Below, piece by piece: positions 6,974 to 15,519 of a stretch of DNA of 46,809 nucleotides. The position numbers were made by a program, and so were the translations under genes. The stretch's first letter is position 1; every line of letters starts with the position of its first letter. The notes below the pieces were generated by a model. That model was not told the DNA's origin and ran no database searches. It saw only the letters and a program-made list of their open reading frames with translations. The DNA comes from Planctomycetota bacterium. GTDB taxonomy: Bacteria; Planctomycetota; UBA1135; UBA2386. The stretch covers positions 1 through 46,809 of the forward strand of contig NYVR01000154.1 in the NCBI GenBank assembly GCA_002684655.1. Reading direction: 5' to 3'.

Positions 6974-9220
6974 ATGACCGAGTCCACGCCAGAACCGACA
7001 GCGCCTGGGGCAAGGCGTTACGTGCAGGTCGCGCTCAACCTGCCGCTACGGCGTGAGTTTACCTACGCGTTGCCGCCTGGCGTCGACGCGTCGCCAGGGA
7101 ACCGCGTCCGTGTGCACTTTCACGGCCGCAAGCTCGGCGGCGTCGTCACCGAGGTCGCGGACACGACGGACCTGCCCGCGCAAAAGGTGAAGGTGATCGA
7201 GTCCTTGCTCGACAGCGAACTATCTTTGCCGCCGTCGCTGTTGGCGTTGGCGAGGCGCATGGCGCAGAGCTACGGGTGCTCGATCGGGGAGGCGCTCGAC
7301 GCGACGTTGCCGTCGATCGCCAAGCGGCGCGGTCAGCGAAAGCTTCCGCACCTTGAGCTCATGGCGGCCCCAGACGTAGCGCATAAAGCGGTCGAGGAGT
7401 TGGAAGAACGTCACCAAGCTCAATCGCGTGTTCTCCGCACCGTGCTGGAGTTCAACGGCCCTATTCCGGTCGCTGACTTGCGGCGGCGCACCAAGACGAG
7501 CGACAGTCCGTGGAAGACACTCGTAAAGAACGGCCTGCTCAAACGCGTGATGATCGCCGAGGAGCTTGAGGAGCTGGTTCCATCCTTAGACGAGGCGGCC
7601 GAGCGGCACGTCCTCAATGACCATCAGCAGCAGGCGGTCGATGAGGTCACTGCCTACGTCGAGCGCGCAGAGCATCACACGTTCTTGCTGCATGGTGTCA
7701 CGGGCAGCGGCAAGACCGAGGTCTACTTGCGCATCCTCGAAGAGGTGCGAGCCCGCAAGAAGAGCGCGATCGTCTTGGTGCCCGAGATCTCGTTGACGCC
7801 TCAGACGGTCGGGCGCTTCGCCTCGAGATTCCCGGACGTGGCGGTCCTGCACAGCGGCTTGACAGACAGCGAGCGCGCTCGTCAGTGGCAGCGACTTCTA
7901 CAAGGAAAAGCGACCGTGGCAGTCGGCGCGCGCTCCGCCTTGTTCGCGCCTGTGCGCAATCTCGGCCTGATCGTGATCGACGAAGAGCACGAGACTTCTT
8001 TTAAGCAGGACAGTACGCCGCGATACCACGCGCGCCAGATGGCTATCGAACGGGGAAAGATAGAAGGCGCGGTGGTCGTGTTAGGTTCTGCCACACCTAC
8101 GCTGGAGTCTATCGGCAAGGCGCGGCGTGGCATCTACGGCCTGTTGACGCTGCCTGAGAGGGCGGGCGCGGGGCGCCAGCCGCAGATCGTGGTGGAGGAT
8201 CTTCGCGGTGAGCCGAAGGACTCCCTGCGTCAAGGTGTCGTCCTGTCGAGAACGCTGCTCGCCATGATGGATGAGCGCCTAAAGGCGCGCGACCAAGTGC
8301 TCTTGTTCCTAAACCGCCGCGGCTACTCGCCCGTCTTGCTCTGTCCGGCGTGCGGTGAGGCGGTGCAGTGTGAGACTTGTTCGGTCTCGATGACTTGGCA
8401 CCACCGGCGTGGTCGCCTCGTATGTCACTGGTGTTGCGCCGAGCAACGCCGCCCCACGCAGTGCAAGACCTGCCAGAGCGAGAGCATGTTCGAGCTGGGA
8501 GTCGGAACGGAGCGGCTCGAAGAGGTCGTGAAAGAGCGCTTCCCTGAGGCTGTCGTCGCCCGTATGGATGCGGACACGATGGCCGAGCGCGGCGCGCACG
8601 AGCGCGTCTTGCGAGCCTTCCGTAAGAAGCACATCGACGTGCTCATCGGGACGCAGATGATCGCCAAGGGGCTAGACTTCCCCGACGTTACCCTCGTCGG
8701 CGTAGTGTCGGCGGACACGGGGCTGTTCGTCCCGGACTATCGCGCGGCCGAGCGGACATTCCAGCTGCTGCACCAAGTCGCGGGCCGCGCGGGCCGCGGA
8801 GAGAAAGCGGGGACCGTGGTCATCCAGACCTTCTGCCCCGACAACTACGCCGTCGAAGCCGCCGCCAAGAACGACTATGACTCGTTCGTTAAGCAGGAGT
8901 TGGTGTTCCGGAAGGTGACCGGATCCCCGCCGTTTGCGCGCCTGCTTCGCGTCCTCGCTGAGGGGCGACACGAGCGAGACGCGCAGCAGATTCTACGGGA
9001 GGCCTGTAAACCGCTCGACACGATGAAAGACGTTGAAGTGCTCGGCCCCGCGCCTGCAGTCATCGCCAAGGTCAAAGACAACTGGCGTTGGCATATGCTG
9101 GTTAAGTGTTACAGCCAGGACTCATTCGACGAAGCCATGGGCGCGATCGGTACGGTCGAAGATCTGGCTACGCGCACGTGCAGGGTGACGTTAGACGTCG
9201 ACCCTAGCAGCTTAATGTAG
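6974..9220 (+). CDS. priA: Primosomal replication restart helicase PriA
   Basis: PriA recognises stalled forks and reloads the replicative helicase. The N-terminal DNA-binding domain begins YVQVALNLPLRREFTYALPPG. The helicase core has Walker A GVTGSGKTEVYL, DEEH as the Walker B box, and motif VVLGSATPTLES. Eight zinc-binding cysteines appear as CPAC, CETC, CHWC and CKTC. Later helicase motifs include IGTQMIAKGLDFPDV and HQVAGRAGRG. I place the start at ATG 6974 (MTESTPEP...), because the 33 codons upstream of it read as non-conserved sequence. That gives 748 residues, close to the family norm. The gene stands alone, with a strong hairpin after its stop. Confidence 0.94.
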   Translation: MTESTPEPTAPGARRYVQVALNLPLRREFTYALPPGVDASPGNRVRVHFHGRKLGGVVTEVADTTDLPAQKVKVIESLLDSELSLPPSLLALARRMAQSYGCSIGEALDATLPSIAKRRGQRKLPHLELMAAPDVAHKAVEELEERHQAQSRVLRTVLEFNGPIPVADLRRRTKTSDSPWKTLVKNGLLKRVMIAEELEELVPSLDEAAERHVLNDHQQQAVDEVTAYVERAEHHTFLLHGVTGSGKTEVYLRILEEVRARKKSAIVLVPEISLTPQTVGRFASRFPDVAVLHSGLTDSERARQWQRLLQGKATVAVGARSALFAPVRNLGLIVIDEEHETSFKQDSTPRYHARQMAIERGKIEGAVVVLGSATPTLESIGKARRGIYGLLTLPERAGAGRQPQIVVEDLRGEPKDSLRQGVVLSRTLLAMMDERLKARDQVLLFLNRRGYSPVLLCPACGEAVQCETCSVSMTWHHRRGRLVCHWCCAEQRRPTQCKTCQSESMFELGVGTERLEEVVKERFPEAVVARMDADTMAERGAHERVLRAFRKKHIDVLIGTQMIAKGLDFPDVTLVGVVSADTGLFVPDYRAAERTFQLLHQVAGRAGRGEKAGTVVIQTFCPDNYAVEAAAKNDYDSFVKQELVFRKVTGSPPFARLLRVLAEGRHERDAQQILREACKPLDTMKDVEVLGPAPAVIAKVKDNWRWHMLVKCYSQDSFDEAMGAIGTVEDLATRTCRVTLDVDPSSLM

Positions 9221-9240
9221 CGGCTAGCTGCTCCCGCGAT

Positions 9241-9281
9241 CCCGGTCGAGACTCGCGGTGACCGACGCGCTCTCGGCCGGG
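9241..9281. terminator. Long hairpin between priA and a convergent gene
   Basis: Bases 9241-9250 pair with 9272-9281 over 10 bp with one G-T pair. Inside, CGCG at 9254-9257 pairs with CGCG at 9266-9269. It sits 20 bases after priA and 46 bases from the convergent DUF1579-like gene, so it could stop transcription both ways. No T-tract is present. Confidence 0.5.
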
Positions 9282-9327
9282 AAAGGCTGCCAGCGTTACG
9301 CCTCATTGGCGAGGATCTCGGTCCTAG

Positions 9328-9885
9328 CTAGAGCTTGCGGACCTTGTCCATCGGCCTGCTTCTCCGGGTGAAGGTCACAGTCATCGTCTTCCTCTCTTTA
9401 CCTCCTTGCGCCTGCGTGAACACCTCGGAGACATGCTTATCCTTGCTGATGATCGACGTCACCACGCGGGTCGTTACTGCGCGGCCTTGTGGGTCTCGTC
9501 TCGCGCCCGACATCGTCATGACCTTGCGGTCTTTGTCCCAGCCCCCCTCAAGGATCGTAAGGCTCGCCGTCATCGAGTCGATCCACGTGCCGACGAGCTT
9601 CTTCTTGATGGGGTCGTAGCCAGTCGTCGCCATGCCGCGGAACGGGGCGCGCTTCAGGCTCGCCTGGAAGTTATCGATTAGCCAGGAACTGCCGAGCGGC
9701 TGCCTCCGGACAGAGGTGCCTTTGGCCTGGGTCGGCTCACCTGTCTTCTGGTCGACGTAGACGACGGTGGCGTCCCAGACGCCGGCGTGCTGCGCGAGCA
9801 GCGCGTGTTCAGCAGACATCTGCAGGGCCTGGCCGGACGCTGTGGCTGCGAGGGCAAATGCGAGGGCGATGTGTGCTGTGTTCAT
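9328..9885 (-). CDS. Exported DUF1579-like protein
   Basis: The protein resembles the DUF1579 family, small beta-barrel proteins of unknown function. Recognisable features are an N-terminal hydrophobic export signal (IALAFALAATASGQA), then LLAQHAGVWDATV, the central FRGMATTGYDPIKKKLVGTWIDSM typical of the family, and LEGGWDKDRKVMTMSG. I chose the ATG at 9885 (MNTAHIALAF), which gives a clean signal peptide; an ATG at 9903 would add six residues. The 185-residue length is normal. It is divergent from the GHMP kinase gene and convergent with priA. No binding or catalytic residue can be assigned. Confidence 0.7.
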   Translation of the reverse strand: MNTAHIALAFALAATASGQALQMSAEHALLAQHAGVWDATVVYVDQKTGEPTQAKGTSVRRQPLGSSWLIDNFQASLKRAPFRGMATTGYDPIKKKLVGTWIDSMTASLTILEGGWDKDRKVMTMSGARRDPQGRAVTTRVVTSIISKDKHVSEVFTQAQGGKERKTMTVTFTRRSRPMDKVRKL

Positions 9886-10020
9886 GGAGCTCGTGGGGGG
9901 CATACCCGCTCGGCGGGGACGGCGACCAGCTGTTGGGGCGCATGAATCAAAGGCCGTTGGGCGGCCTCTTTCACGGTCTTGTTCGTAGAGGCGTCATGAC
10001 GAACTTCGTCGGCTGGGCGT

Positions 10021-11202
10021 ATGCTCACGCGCGTGCAGCACTTCACGCCATCGCAAGACCCCGCCGAAGGCTTGGGCGTCCTGACGGTTTTCCGGCTCAT
10101 CGAAGAGGCGATGCCAAGGTTCTTCGCTGCGGGAAAGCCGATCCGGATCTCGCGTGCGCCGGGATGCTTCGACGTCCTCGGCGGTATCGGGAGCGGCTGC
10201 GCGCTCGCGCTGCCGATCGCAGAGGCTGCATGCGCGGCGATTCAGGCTAGGGGCGATGAGATGGTGCGGCTCTGGTCGCCATGCCGCGACGGCTCGCGGA
10301 CTCAGCTGCTGTCTGTGCGCTTGAGCGACCTCGTGCCGTTAGAGGGGCCGATCGACTATGAAGAAGCGCGCGCGTTCCTGTTGCCGGATCCCCGCGATCG
10401 ATGGGCGGCCTACATTTTGGGTGGGCTGATAGCGCTCGCCCGTGAGCACGGCCTCGCGCCCGCGCACGGCGCCGATCTACTGGTCAACAGTGACGTCCCG
10501 AATCGCTGCGGCGTTGGTTCTTCCGCAGCCGTCACGGTCGCGTCGATCCAAGCCTTCGCGTTGCTCTACGATCTCGAACTCACCCCGTTCGAGCTCGGGC
10601 GACTCGCGCAACTCGTCGAGCATGAGGTGCTGCGCGTCGACGCGCGAGCGTCCTGCGCGATGGCCGCGGTGATGGCTGAGCCTGGCGAGTTGATGATGCT
10701 TCGGGGCGCCGCGGCAGATCTCGAACGCAGGATCCAGATGCCGAGCGACCTCGAGATCGTTGGTCTAGAGACTGGCACCCAAAGCGCGCCCGATGGGCGC
10801 GTTCAAGATGTCGGGGACGAGGCCGGTCGAGCCGCGCGTTTCGCTGACCTGCTCGCGCAGCCGCCTGCGCCGTCGCTGCGGGATGAGCTGGGCGATCTCT
10901 TGTTCCGATCGCACGAGGCATACCGCGCGGCGGGATTGAGCAACGAAGCCTGTGATCTCGTCGTCGATTTCCTTCGTGCGCGAAGGGCCGATGGGGGGGC
11001 GGTGTTCGGTGCCCGCATCACTGGTCGCGGCGGCGGCGGCACCGTGCTGCTCGTCGGGGAGCGCGGCAAGGTTTGGTACGAGGCGCTCCGCGCGAAGAAG
11101 GCGCTCAACCAAGCGACCGGGCACTCCGGGCACGTGTTCCGCTGGTCCTCGCCCGGCGCCGCGGCGTTTGGCGCGATCGATCTGCAGCCTAAGACCGCTT
11201 GA
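10021..11202 (+). CDS. GHMP-family sugar kinase (galactokinase/arabinokinase-like)
   Basis: GHMP kinases phosphorylate small substrates such as sugars with ATP in the cytoplasm. Three motifs are visible: APGCFDVLGGIGSG (46-59), the ATP-binding VPNRCGVGSSAAVTVAS at about residue 159 onward, and GARITGRGGGGTVLL near the C-terminus. The first motif, with DVLGG rather than NLIGEH, looks more like the L-arabinokinase-type branch than classical galactokinase. The Arg normally in APGR is Cys49 here, and the usual ADYSG/HTDY continuation is replaced by GSG, so the substrate site may be unusual. The 393-residue length fits. The 135-base gap upstream (9886-10020) separates it from a divergent gene. The substrate is unknown. 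Confidence 0.75.
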   Translation: MLTRVQHFTPSQDPAEGLGVLTVFRLIEEAMPRFFAAGKPIRISRAPGCFDVLGGIGSGCALALPIAEAACAAIQARGDEMVRLWSPCRDGSRTQLLSVRLSDLVPLEGPIDYEEARAFLLPDPRDRWAAYILGGLIALAREHGLAPAHGADLLVNSDVPNRCGVGSSAAVTVASIQAFALLYDLELTPFELGRLAQLVEHEVLRVDARASCAMAAVMAEPGELMMLRGAAADLERRIQMPSDLEIVGLETGTQSAPDGRVQDVGDEAGRAARFADLLAQPPAPSLRDELGDLLFRSHEAYRAAGLSNEACDLVVDFLRARRADGGAVFGARITGRGGGGTVLLVGERGKVWYEALRAKKALNQATGHSGHVFRWSSPGAAAFGAIDLQPKTA

Positions 11203-11235
11203 TCCCGGGGACCCGGGGGCGGCACACTGGGTTGA

Positions 11236-11664
11236 ATGTCGAAGCACGCTCCGGATCATCACGACGCGGACCTGGTCCTCAAGCTCTACGACCTGCGTCG
11301 CGAGTCCGTGATGCGCACTTCACGGGACACCATCAACGCAGATTTCTGGCCGACCTCCGCAGAGGACGCGGTCGCGGTGCTCTCAGCAGATCACCCGTTG
11401 AACCGCGCTTACCGTCAGACCTCGACCTACTGGGAGATGGTTTATGGGATGGCGAAGCACGGCATCGTCAACACCGACTATCTGCTTGAGAACACCGCCG
11501 AAGGCATGCTGCTCTACGCGAAGGTTGAGCCGTATCTCCGGCCGATGCGTGAGGCCTCACATCCGCGGATCTTTCAGAACGCAGAGTGGGCGGCGAAGTC
11601 CGGCGACGTCGGCGAGGCGGTGCTCCAGCGGTTTCGCGATCTGATCGCCGCGCGGCGCGGCTGA
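11236..11664 (+). CDS. Conserved-looking protein of unknown function
   Basis: I do not recognise a named family. The 142-residue protein is mostly alpha-helical by composition and has no signal peptide or membrane segment. Distinctive stretches are DLVLKLYDLRRESVMRTSRD, YRQTSTYWEMVYGMAKHGIV and HPRIFQNAEWAAKSG, rich in Tyr, Trp and Arg, which argues for a real folded protein rather than a chance frame. It starts 33 bases after the GHMP kinase stop on the same strand, so the two may be co-transcribed. It converges with the RNA methyltransferase gene, with a 22-base gap. Confidence 0.75.
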   Translation: MSKHAPDHHDADLVLKLYDLRRESVMRTSRDTINADFWPTSAEDAVAVLSADHPLNRAYRQTSTYWEMVYGMAKHGIVNTDYLLENTAEGMLLYAKVEPYLRPMREASHPRIFQNAEWAAKSGDVGEAVLQRFRDLIAARRG

Positions 11665-11686
11665 CTCCAGTCGGCGCGCGTCGGTC

Positions 11687-12856
11687 TCAGCGTCTCTCGA
11701 GCAGCGTGACGGCTTCGACGTGCTCGGTGTGCGGGAACAGATCACAGAGCCGGAAGCGGGAGATCTGGTGCGTGTCGGCGAGGTGTTCGAGGTCGCGCGC
11801 GAGCGACCGCAGCGAGCAGGACACGAGCAGGACCCGGGGGGCGGCGCACGAGCGCACGGCCGCCGCGCCGGCTGCCATTAAGCCAGCGCGAGGCGGGTCC
11901 ACGACAAGGACATCGCAGTCGGGCAAAGGAGATGATCCGAACGGCTGCTCGAGGACGTCGGCGTTATCAAAGTTATTGAGCGCGAGATTGTGGCGTGCGT
12001 CGTCACACGAACTGGGCGCGCTCTCGATGAGCTTGACGTGATCGGCGCCGTCGCGCAGCAGCCGCAACGCGAAGGTGCCGACGCCGCCATATCCGTCCAC
12101 GACGCGCGCGCCGCGCACGTCACCGAGCATCTGCAACGCTGGCCGGAACAACACCGCCTCTGCGTGCCGATGTAGCTGGTAGAAGCTGTTGAAGGACACG
12201 CGCAGCGCCAGGCTGCCGACCTTGTCGTGTTGCCATGGTTCGCCGTGGAGAGCCCTGGTCTGTGGGCCGAGCAGCGCGTTCCCTCGCTGATTGTTCACGT
12301 TGACGACGACCCCTACGAGGCGCAGGCGGCGTCCTTGGTCATCCCGGAGGCTACCCGCGGCATCAGCGAGGTCCCGGATGAAGGCGTCACGGCGTGGGAA
12401 CTTGGCGCTTGTTGCGATCGCGCCGACGAGCAGCTCGTTTGTCCCGGGCATTATGCGTGCACGGATAGCGCGCAGCACACCTGCGCCCGTCCGCTCGTCG
12501 TAGGCCGGTATTTCATGATGCTGCACGACGGCGCCTGCGAGCTGTCCGAAGTTGGTTAACGCGCGGTGCTGGGTGCGGCAATCTCGGATCGGCTCGACCT
12601 GATGGCTGCCGCGTCGGTAGATGCCCAGCGCGGCGCCGCGCCGCCGCGGCTGAATCGGATAGAGGATAGCGGTGCGGTCGTGCCGCGGAGTGCGTGGCGG
12701 CGGCGTGATCTCCACTTCGACGTCTGCGAGCCGCTCACCCAGCAGCTGCTGGGCCACCTCGACTTTGCGCGCGAGTTGGTCGTCGATGGGCACGTCCAGC
12801 GAGCTGCAGCCGCCGCACCTGCCGAAGTGGGGGCAATTTTGGACGTCGTCGCTCAC
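11687..12856 (-). CDS. RlmD/RumA-type rRNA (uracil-C5) methyltransferase
   Basis: Enzymes of this family add a methyl group to C5 of a uracil in rRNA or tRNA. The iron-sulphur cluster ligands are visible as C8, C14, C17 (CPHFGRCGGCS) and C93 (RDCRTQ). The methyltransferase domain has VVDGYGGVGTFALRLL as the SAM-binding loop, VVDPPRAGL, and the catalytic Cys in VLLVSCSLRSLARDL. The end, CDLFPHTEHVEAVTLLER, is the family signature. There is no N-terminal TRAM domain, so assignment among RlmC, RlmD and TrmA-like types is open. The start is GTG at 12856, chosen because the Cys cluster begins just after it. A 195-base spacer separates it from a divergent lipoprotein gene. Confidence 0.87.
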   Translation of the reverse strand: MSDDVQNCPHFGRCGGCSSLDVPIDDQLARKVEVAQQLLGERLADVEVEITPPPRTPRHDRTAILYPIQPRRRGAALGIYRRGSHQVEPIRDCRTQHRALTNFGQLAGAVVQHHEIPAYDERTGAGVLRAIRARIMPGTNELLVGAIATSAKFPRRDAFIRDLADAAGSLRDDQGRRLRLVGVVVNVNNQRGNALLGPQTRALHGEPWQHDKVGSLALRVSFNSFYQLHRHAEAVLFRPALQMLGDVRGARVVDGYGGVGTFALRLLRDGADHVKLIESAPSSCDDARHNLALNNFDNADVLEQPFGSSPLPDCDVLVVDPPRAGLMAAGAAAVRSCAAPRVLLVSCSLRSLARDLEHLADTHQISRFRLCDLFPHTEHVEAVTLLERR

Positions 12857-13051
12857 GAGGAACCGACAGTTTACGCGCTGCTGCGCAAACTCGGAATCAC
12901 CAGCTGCTGCGGTAGGCCCCCCAGCGCCTGGGATCCAGTGATCGCCGCGGCTTTGATCAAGCGTTCGCCGACAGGGCCGCAGGCCGTATACGTAGGACTT
13001 ACGCTAGCGGTGCGGCGTGTATGACGCCGGCCGTCGAGGCAAGCCCCAACG

Positions 13052-13675
13052 ATGTTGCGCCCCATCTTCTCCGTAGCGCTGGTGATGCTCCCGTTCACCG
13101 GCTGCCTGTTTAGCGCTGCCGTCGAGACGTCACCGATCCGCGGTGAGGTGCCAGGCACGATCGCCATCTGGCCGTTCGTCTCCGGCGGTGTGCCGCCGGA
13201 CGCAGACCTCTGGTTCTCCGGGATGTCCTACCACGTCGGCCGCCGTGGCTATCGGGTCATCGCGCCGGGCGTCGCCCGTGAGGTCCTGATCGGGTCGGAT
13301 ATCGCGCCTGCCCTGTCGGATGACTGGGGCGCGGTCGGGCGCGCCTTGCACGCAGACGCGGTGCTTTTGGTCGAGGTCTCGTCCTTCGAGGCACGACCCG
13401 CAGGCGCGCTGCGGCACGCGAGCTGGGATCTCACATGGCGGTTGGTGTCGACGCGCGGGCAGGGCGAGCAGTGGTCGCATCGCGCGCATGGTCGCTGGCG
13501 TCAAGCTGACCGTGACCCGATGGACGCCACGCGGCGCTTCGACGCGATGGCATCGCCGCCGCCGTTAGTGCCGATCGGCGGACCTCGGATCCCTGGCTTT
13601 CGCGACGCGCGCGACCTCTTGGCGCACCTGCACGGCGCAGCGATGGAGCGCCTGCCGGCGCGCGAAGCGCCATGA
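13052..13675 (+). CDS. Putative lipoprotein
   Basis: The N-terminus (MLRPIFSVALVMLPFTGC) looks like a lipoprotein signal with the acylated Cys at residue 18, so the mature protein would be membrane-tethered outside the cytoplasm. The body carries TIAIWPFVSGG, FSGMSYHVGRRGYRVIAPGV and a segment HADAVLLVEVSSFEAR. This arrangement recalls small lipoproteins such as the GNA1162/DUF799 group, which I offer only as a resemblance. It overlaps the next gene by ATGA, so the two are probably translated together. Confidence 0.65.
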   Translation: MLRPIFSVALVMLPFTGCLFSAAVETSPIRGEVPGTIAIWPFVSGGVPPDADLWFSGMSYHVGRRGYRVIAPGVAREVLIGSDIAPALSDDWGAVGRALHADAVLLVEVSSFEARPAGALRHASWDLTWRLVSTRGQGEQWSHRAHGRWRQADRDPMDATRRFDAMASPPPLVPIGGPRIPGFRDARDLLAHLHGAAMERLPAREAP

Positions 13676-14298
13676 CCTCGATCGCGGTGGCCGACTATCC
13701 CGACCTCGACCTGCGGCATCTCCAGGTCACGCTTCCCGAGCGGTTGGCGAAGCTGGCTACCCCAACCTGCACGGTCGATCTGTTGGCTCCGGATGTCGCG
13801 GCGCCTTTGTCCGCACCCGCGTGGGTTAAGCCGACGGTGCGCGACCTGTTGCGACACCGTGGCTACCGTCCGACCGGCCGAGGCAAGCCGTCATCCGAAT
13901 ATCTCGCCGCCGCTGCCGCCAAGGGCACCCTCGGTCCAATCAACGCTGCTGTTGACTGCGGCAACGCGGTGTCACTGCACAGCGGGATCCCAATCAGCGT
14001 GGTTGACGTCGAGCGGACTTCCGGTGGGCTGAGCGTCGACGTGCCTGGTCCTGGCAACTCATACGTGTTCAATCGGAGCGGCCAGACCATCGACGTCGCG
14101 GGGCTGCTGTGCCTGTTCGACGGCGTTGGCCCATGCGCAAATGCGGTCAAAGACGCGCAGCGCACGAAGACTGACGAACAGACCTCGCGGCTGCTCGTCG
14201 TCCTCTGGGCGCCTAGATGTCCCGAGCCCGACTACGTGGACCGGGTCCTAGATTGGCTTAGCGAACAGATGAGTGCGCTCGGCGCCTCGGTCGAGTAG
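13672..14298 (+). CDS. Stand-alone B3/B4-domain protein
   Basis: The B3/B4 domain is the editing region of bacterial phenylalanyl-tRNA synthetase beta; stand-alone versions (COG3382 type) may act on mischarged tRNA, but their role is not settled. Visible hallmarks are VRDLLRHRGYRPTGRGKPSSE, then LGPINAAVDCGNAVSLHSGIP, where the usual INPVVDLYNAVSLRSGLP pattern is seen, and later TKTDEQTSRLLVVLWAP, matching the T-x-x-T end of the fold. The 208-residue length is typical. No signal peptide is present, so it is cytoplasmic even though the upstream overlapping gene encodes a lipoprotein. Confidence 0.8.
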   Translation: MTSIAVADYPDLDLRHLQVTLPERLAKLATPTCTVDLLAPDVAAPLSAPAWVKPTVRDLLRHRGYRPTGRGKPSSEYLAAAAAKGTLGPINAAVDCGNAVSLHSGIPISVVDVERTSGGLSVDVPGPGNSYVFNRSGQTIDVAGLLCLFDGVGPCANAVKDAQRTKTDEQTSRLLVVLWAPRCPEPDYVDRVLDWLSEQMSALGASVE

Positions 14299-14307
14299 CA
14301 GCGGGCG

Positions 14308-14826
14308 CTACTGGGCCATCCAAGCCGCCTGGGCCGCGGCGCCCTGCTCGCGATAGTCGTCCGACATGCGGTCCTTCAGGAAGACGCCGTAGAGCGACTG
14401 AACAATTTCGTAGAGCGCGAGCCAGTTCGCGGCGCGGTCGTCGGTGCGGTCGCCCTCCGACTCGCACTCCTCGGCGTCGTCCGGCAGCTTAACTCCGCTG
14501 AGGGTAAGCGTCGGCGCGTCGAGCGTCGCGGTCCACTGACGGTCTCCTTCTGCGATCAACAACCTCGCCTTGCGCAGGCGGTGGCCTTGTCGGAGCGCCG
14601 TGCGCGCCTCCGCCGTGCGCGTCGGCAAGCCACGGCGCAGCGTTTGCTCCGTCTCGTCTTCGGTCAGCGCGGCGAAGGTGAGGAAATCGTCGAGCGCGAC
14701 GCCCACGACCCTGCCGCCGCCCAGCGTGAACTCACCTCCCTGGGTTTCCCAGCGGAACCAGATCCACGTCAGGAACTCTTCGCCGAGGAAGCCGTGGCTC
14801 TCTGCGCCTTGGTCGGTCGTGCTCAT
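14308..14826 (-). CDS. RdgC-like C-terminal domain protein (second half of a split RdgC)
   Basis: RdgC is a DNA-binding ring protein that modulates RecA-dependent recombination. This 172-residue protein resembles the C-terminal half of long RdgC proteins: FLGEEFLTWIWFRWET near the start, then a beta-rich segment, PTRTAEARTALRQGHRLRKARLLI, a short strand WTATLDAPTLTLSG, and LYEIVQSLYGVFLKDRMS at the end. Its ATG overlaps the TGA of the upstream gene, which holds the N-terminal half. The reading frame changes between the two, yet each half has its own start and a polar linker. A natural two-subunit form is more likely than a simple sequencing frameshift, but the latter is not excluded. Confidence 0.65.
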   Translation of the reverse strand: MSTTDQGAESHGFLGEEFLTWIWFRWETQGGEFTLGGGRVVGVALDDFLTFAALTEDETEQTLRRGLPTRTAEARTALRQGHRLRKARLLIAEGDRQWTATLDAPTLTLSGVKLPDDAEECESEGDRTDDRAANWLALYEIVQSLYGVFLKDRMSDDYREQGAAAQAAWMAQ

Positions 14827-15515
14827 TGGTCAGCCTCCATGCCCTGCTCGTCGACTAGGCTCTGCTCGTCGTCAACCTCCTTCAGCGCTGCGGCAGGGGC
14901 GGCCCCGCCGCCGCTGCGGTTCGGCCAGCGGATGGGCTCCAGCCGCTCCAGCGATTGACGCTGGTCCGGGCTCAAGTCTGCGCGCAGACCGCTTTGCAGC
15001 GGGTCCGCCGGGACGAGTTGGAGCGTGAATGTCTCGAAGAACAGTTTGCTAAAGGCTTCTCTCGCGGTCTTGCTGGTCGCGAACAGCAGGACTGTCTTGC
15101 GCGCGTGGAACAAGAGCGCGTCCACCAGCGTGATCGTCGGCAAGACGCGCGGCAGCAGCTGGTCCATCAGGTCCTCTTTAAGCTCCTTTCGCTCTTTGGC
15201 TGAGAGCTTCTTGCCGCGCGCCTTCTCCGCGGCGTCCCTGTGGATCTGAAGCCACTTCATCGGCATGGACTTCTTGTCGATGCGGAAGCGCAACCAAGTG
15301 CCGACGCCGCCGTCCAAGTCTTCGATCGCGAAGCTATCACCCGTGGGGTCCGCGGGCGTCACCCAGCCGACCGAGACCTCTTCGCTGGCGGCGTTCTCGA
15401 TTGTGCGGAACCTGTGCGGAGACAGCGCCTCCGCGAACCCGTCGTCGCGCGGGTCCAGGATGTTCCCTTGCCAGAAGAAGGGCGCCACGCCCCCGCTCTT
15501 TCGAATGGCTGCCAA
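14823..15515 (-). CDS. RdgC-like N-terminal domain protein (first half of a split RdgC)
   Basis: The sequence matches the N-terminal domain of recombination-associated RdgC: FRTIENAASEEVSVGWV, then WLRFRIDKKSMPMKWLQIHR, the Lys/Glu-rich helix KKLSAKERKELKEDLMDQL followed by LPRVLPTIT, then VLLFATSKTAREAFSKLF and LQLVPADPL. It ends with about 50 polar residues. The predicted start is TTG at 15515, four bases after the upstream stop; a GTG at 15488 is an alternative. Transcription order is parvulin gene, this gene, then the C-terminal-half gene, with very tight spacing. If the two halves assemble, they would replace one polypeptide of about 300-400 residues. Confidence 0.75.
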   Translation of the reverse strand: MAAIRKSGGVAPFFWQGNILDPRDDGFAEALSPHRFRTIENAASEEVSVGWVTPADPTGDSFAIEDLDGGVGTWLRFRIDKKSMPMKWLQIHRDAAEKARGKKLSAKERKELKEDLMDQLLPRVLPTITLVDALLFHARKTVLLFATSKTAREAFSKLFFETFTLQLVPADPLQSGLRADLSPDQRQSLERLEPIRWPNRSGGGAAPAAALKEVDDEQSLVDEQGMEADQ

Positions 15516-15519
15516 CGGA

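Noticed and set aside
12869..12890. Imperfect palindrome GTTTACGCG...GCGCAAAC upstream of the RNA methyltransferase gene
   Set aside because: Only 7 of 11 positions match; too weak to call an operator.
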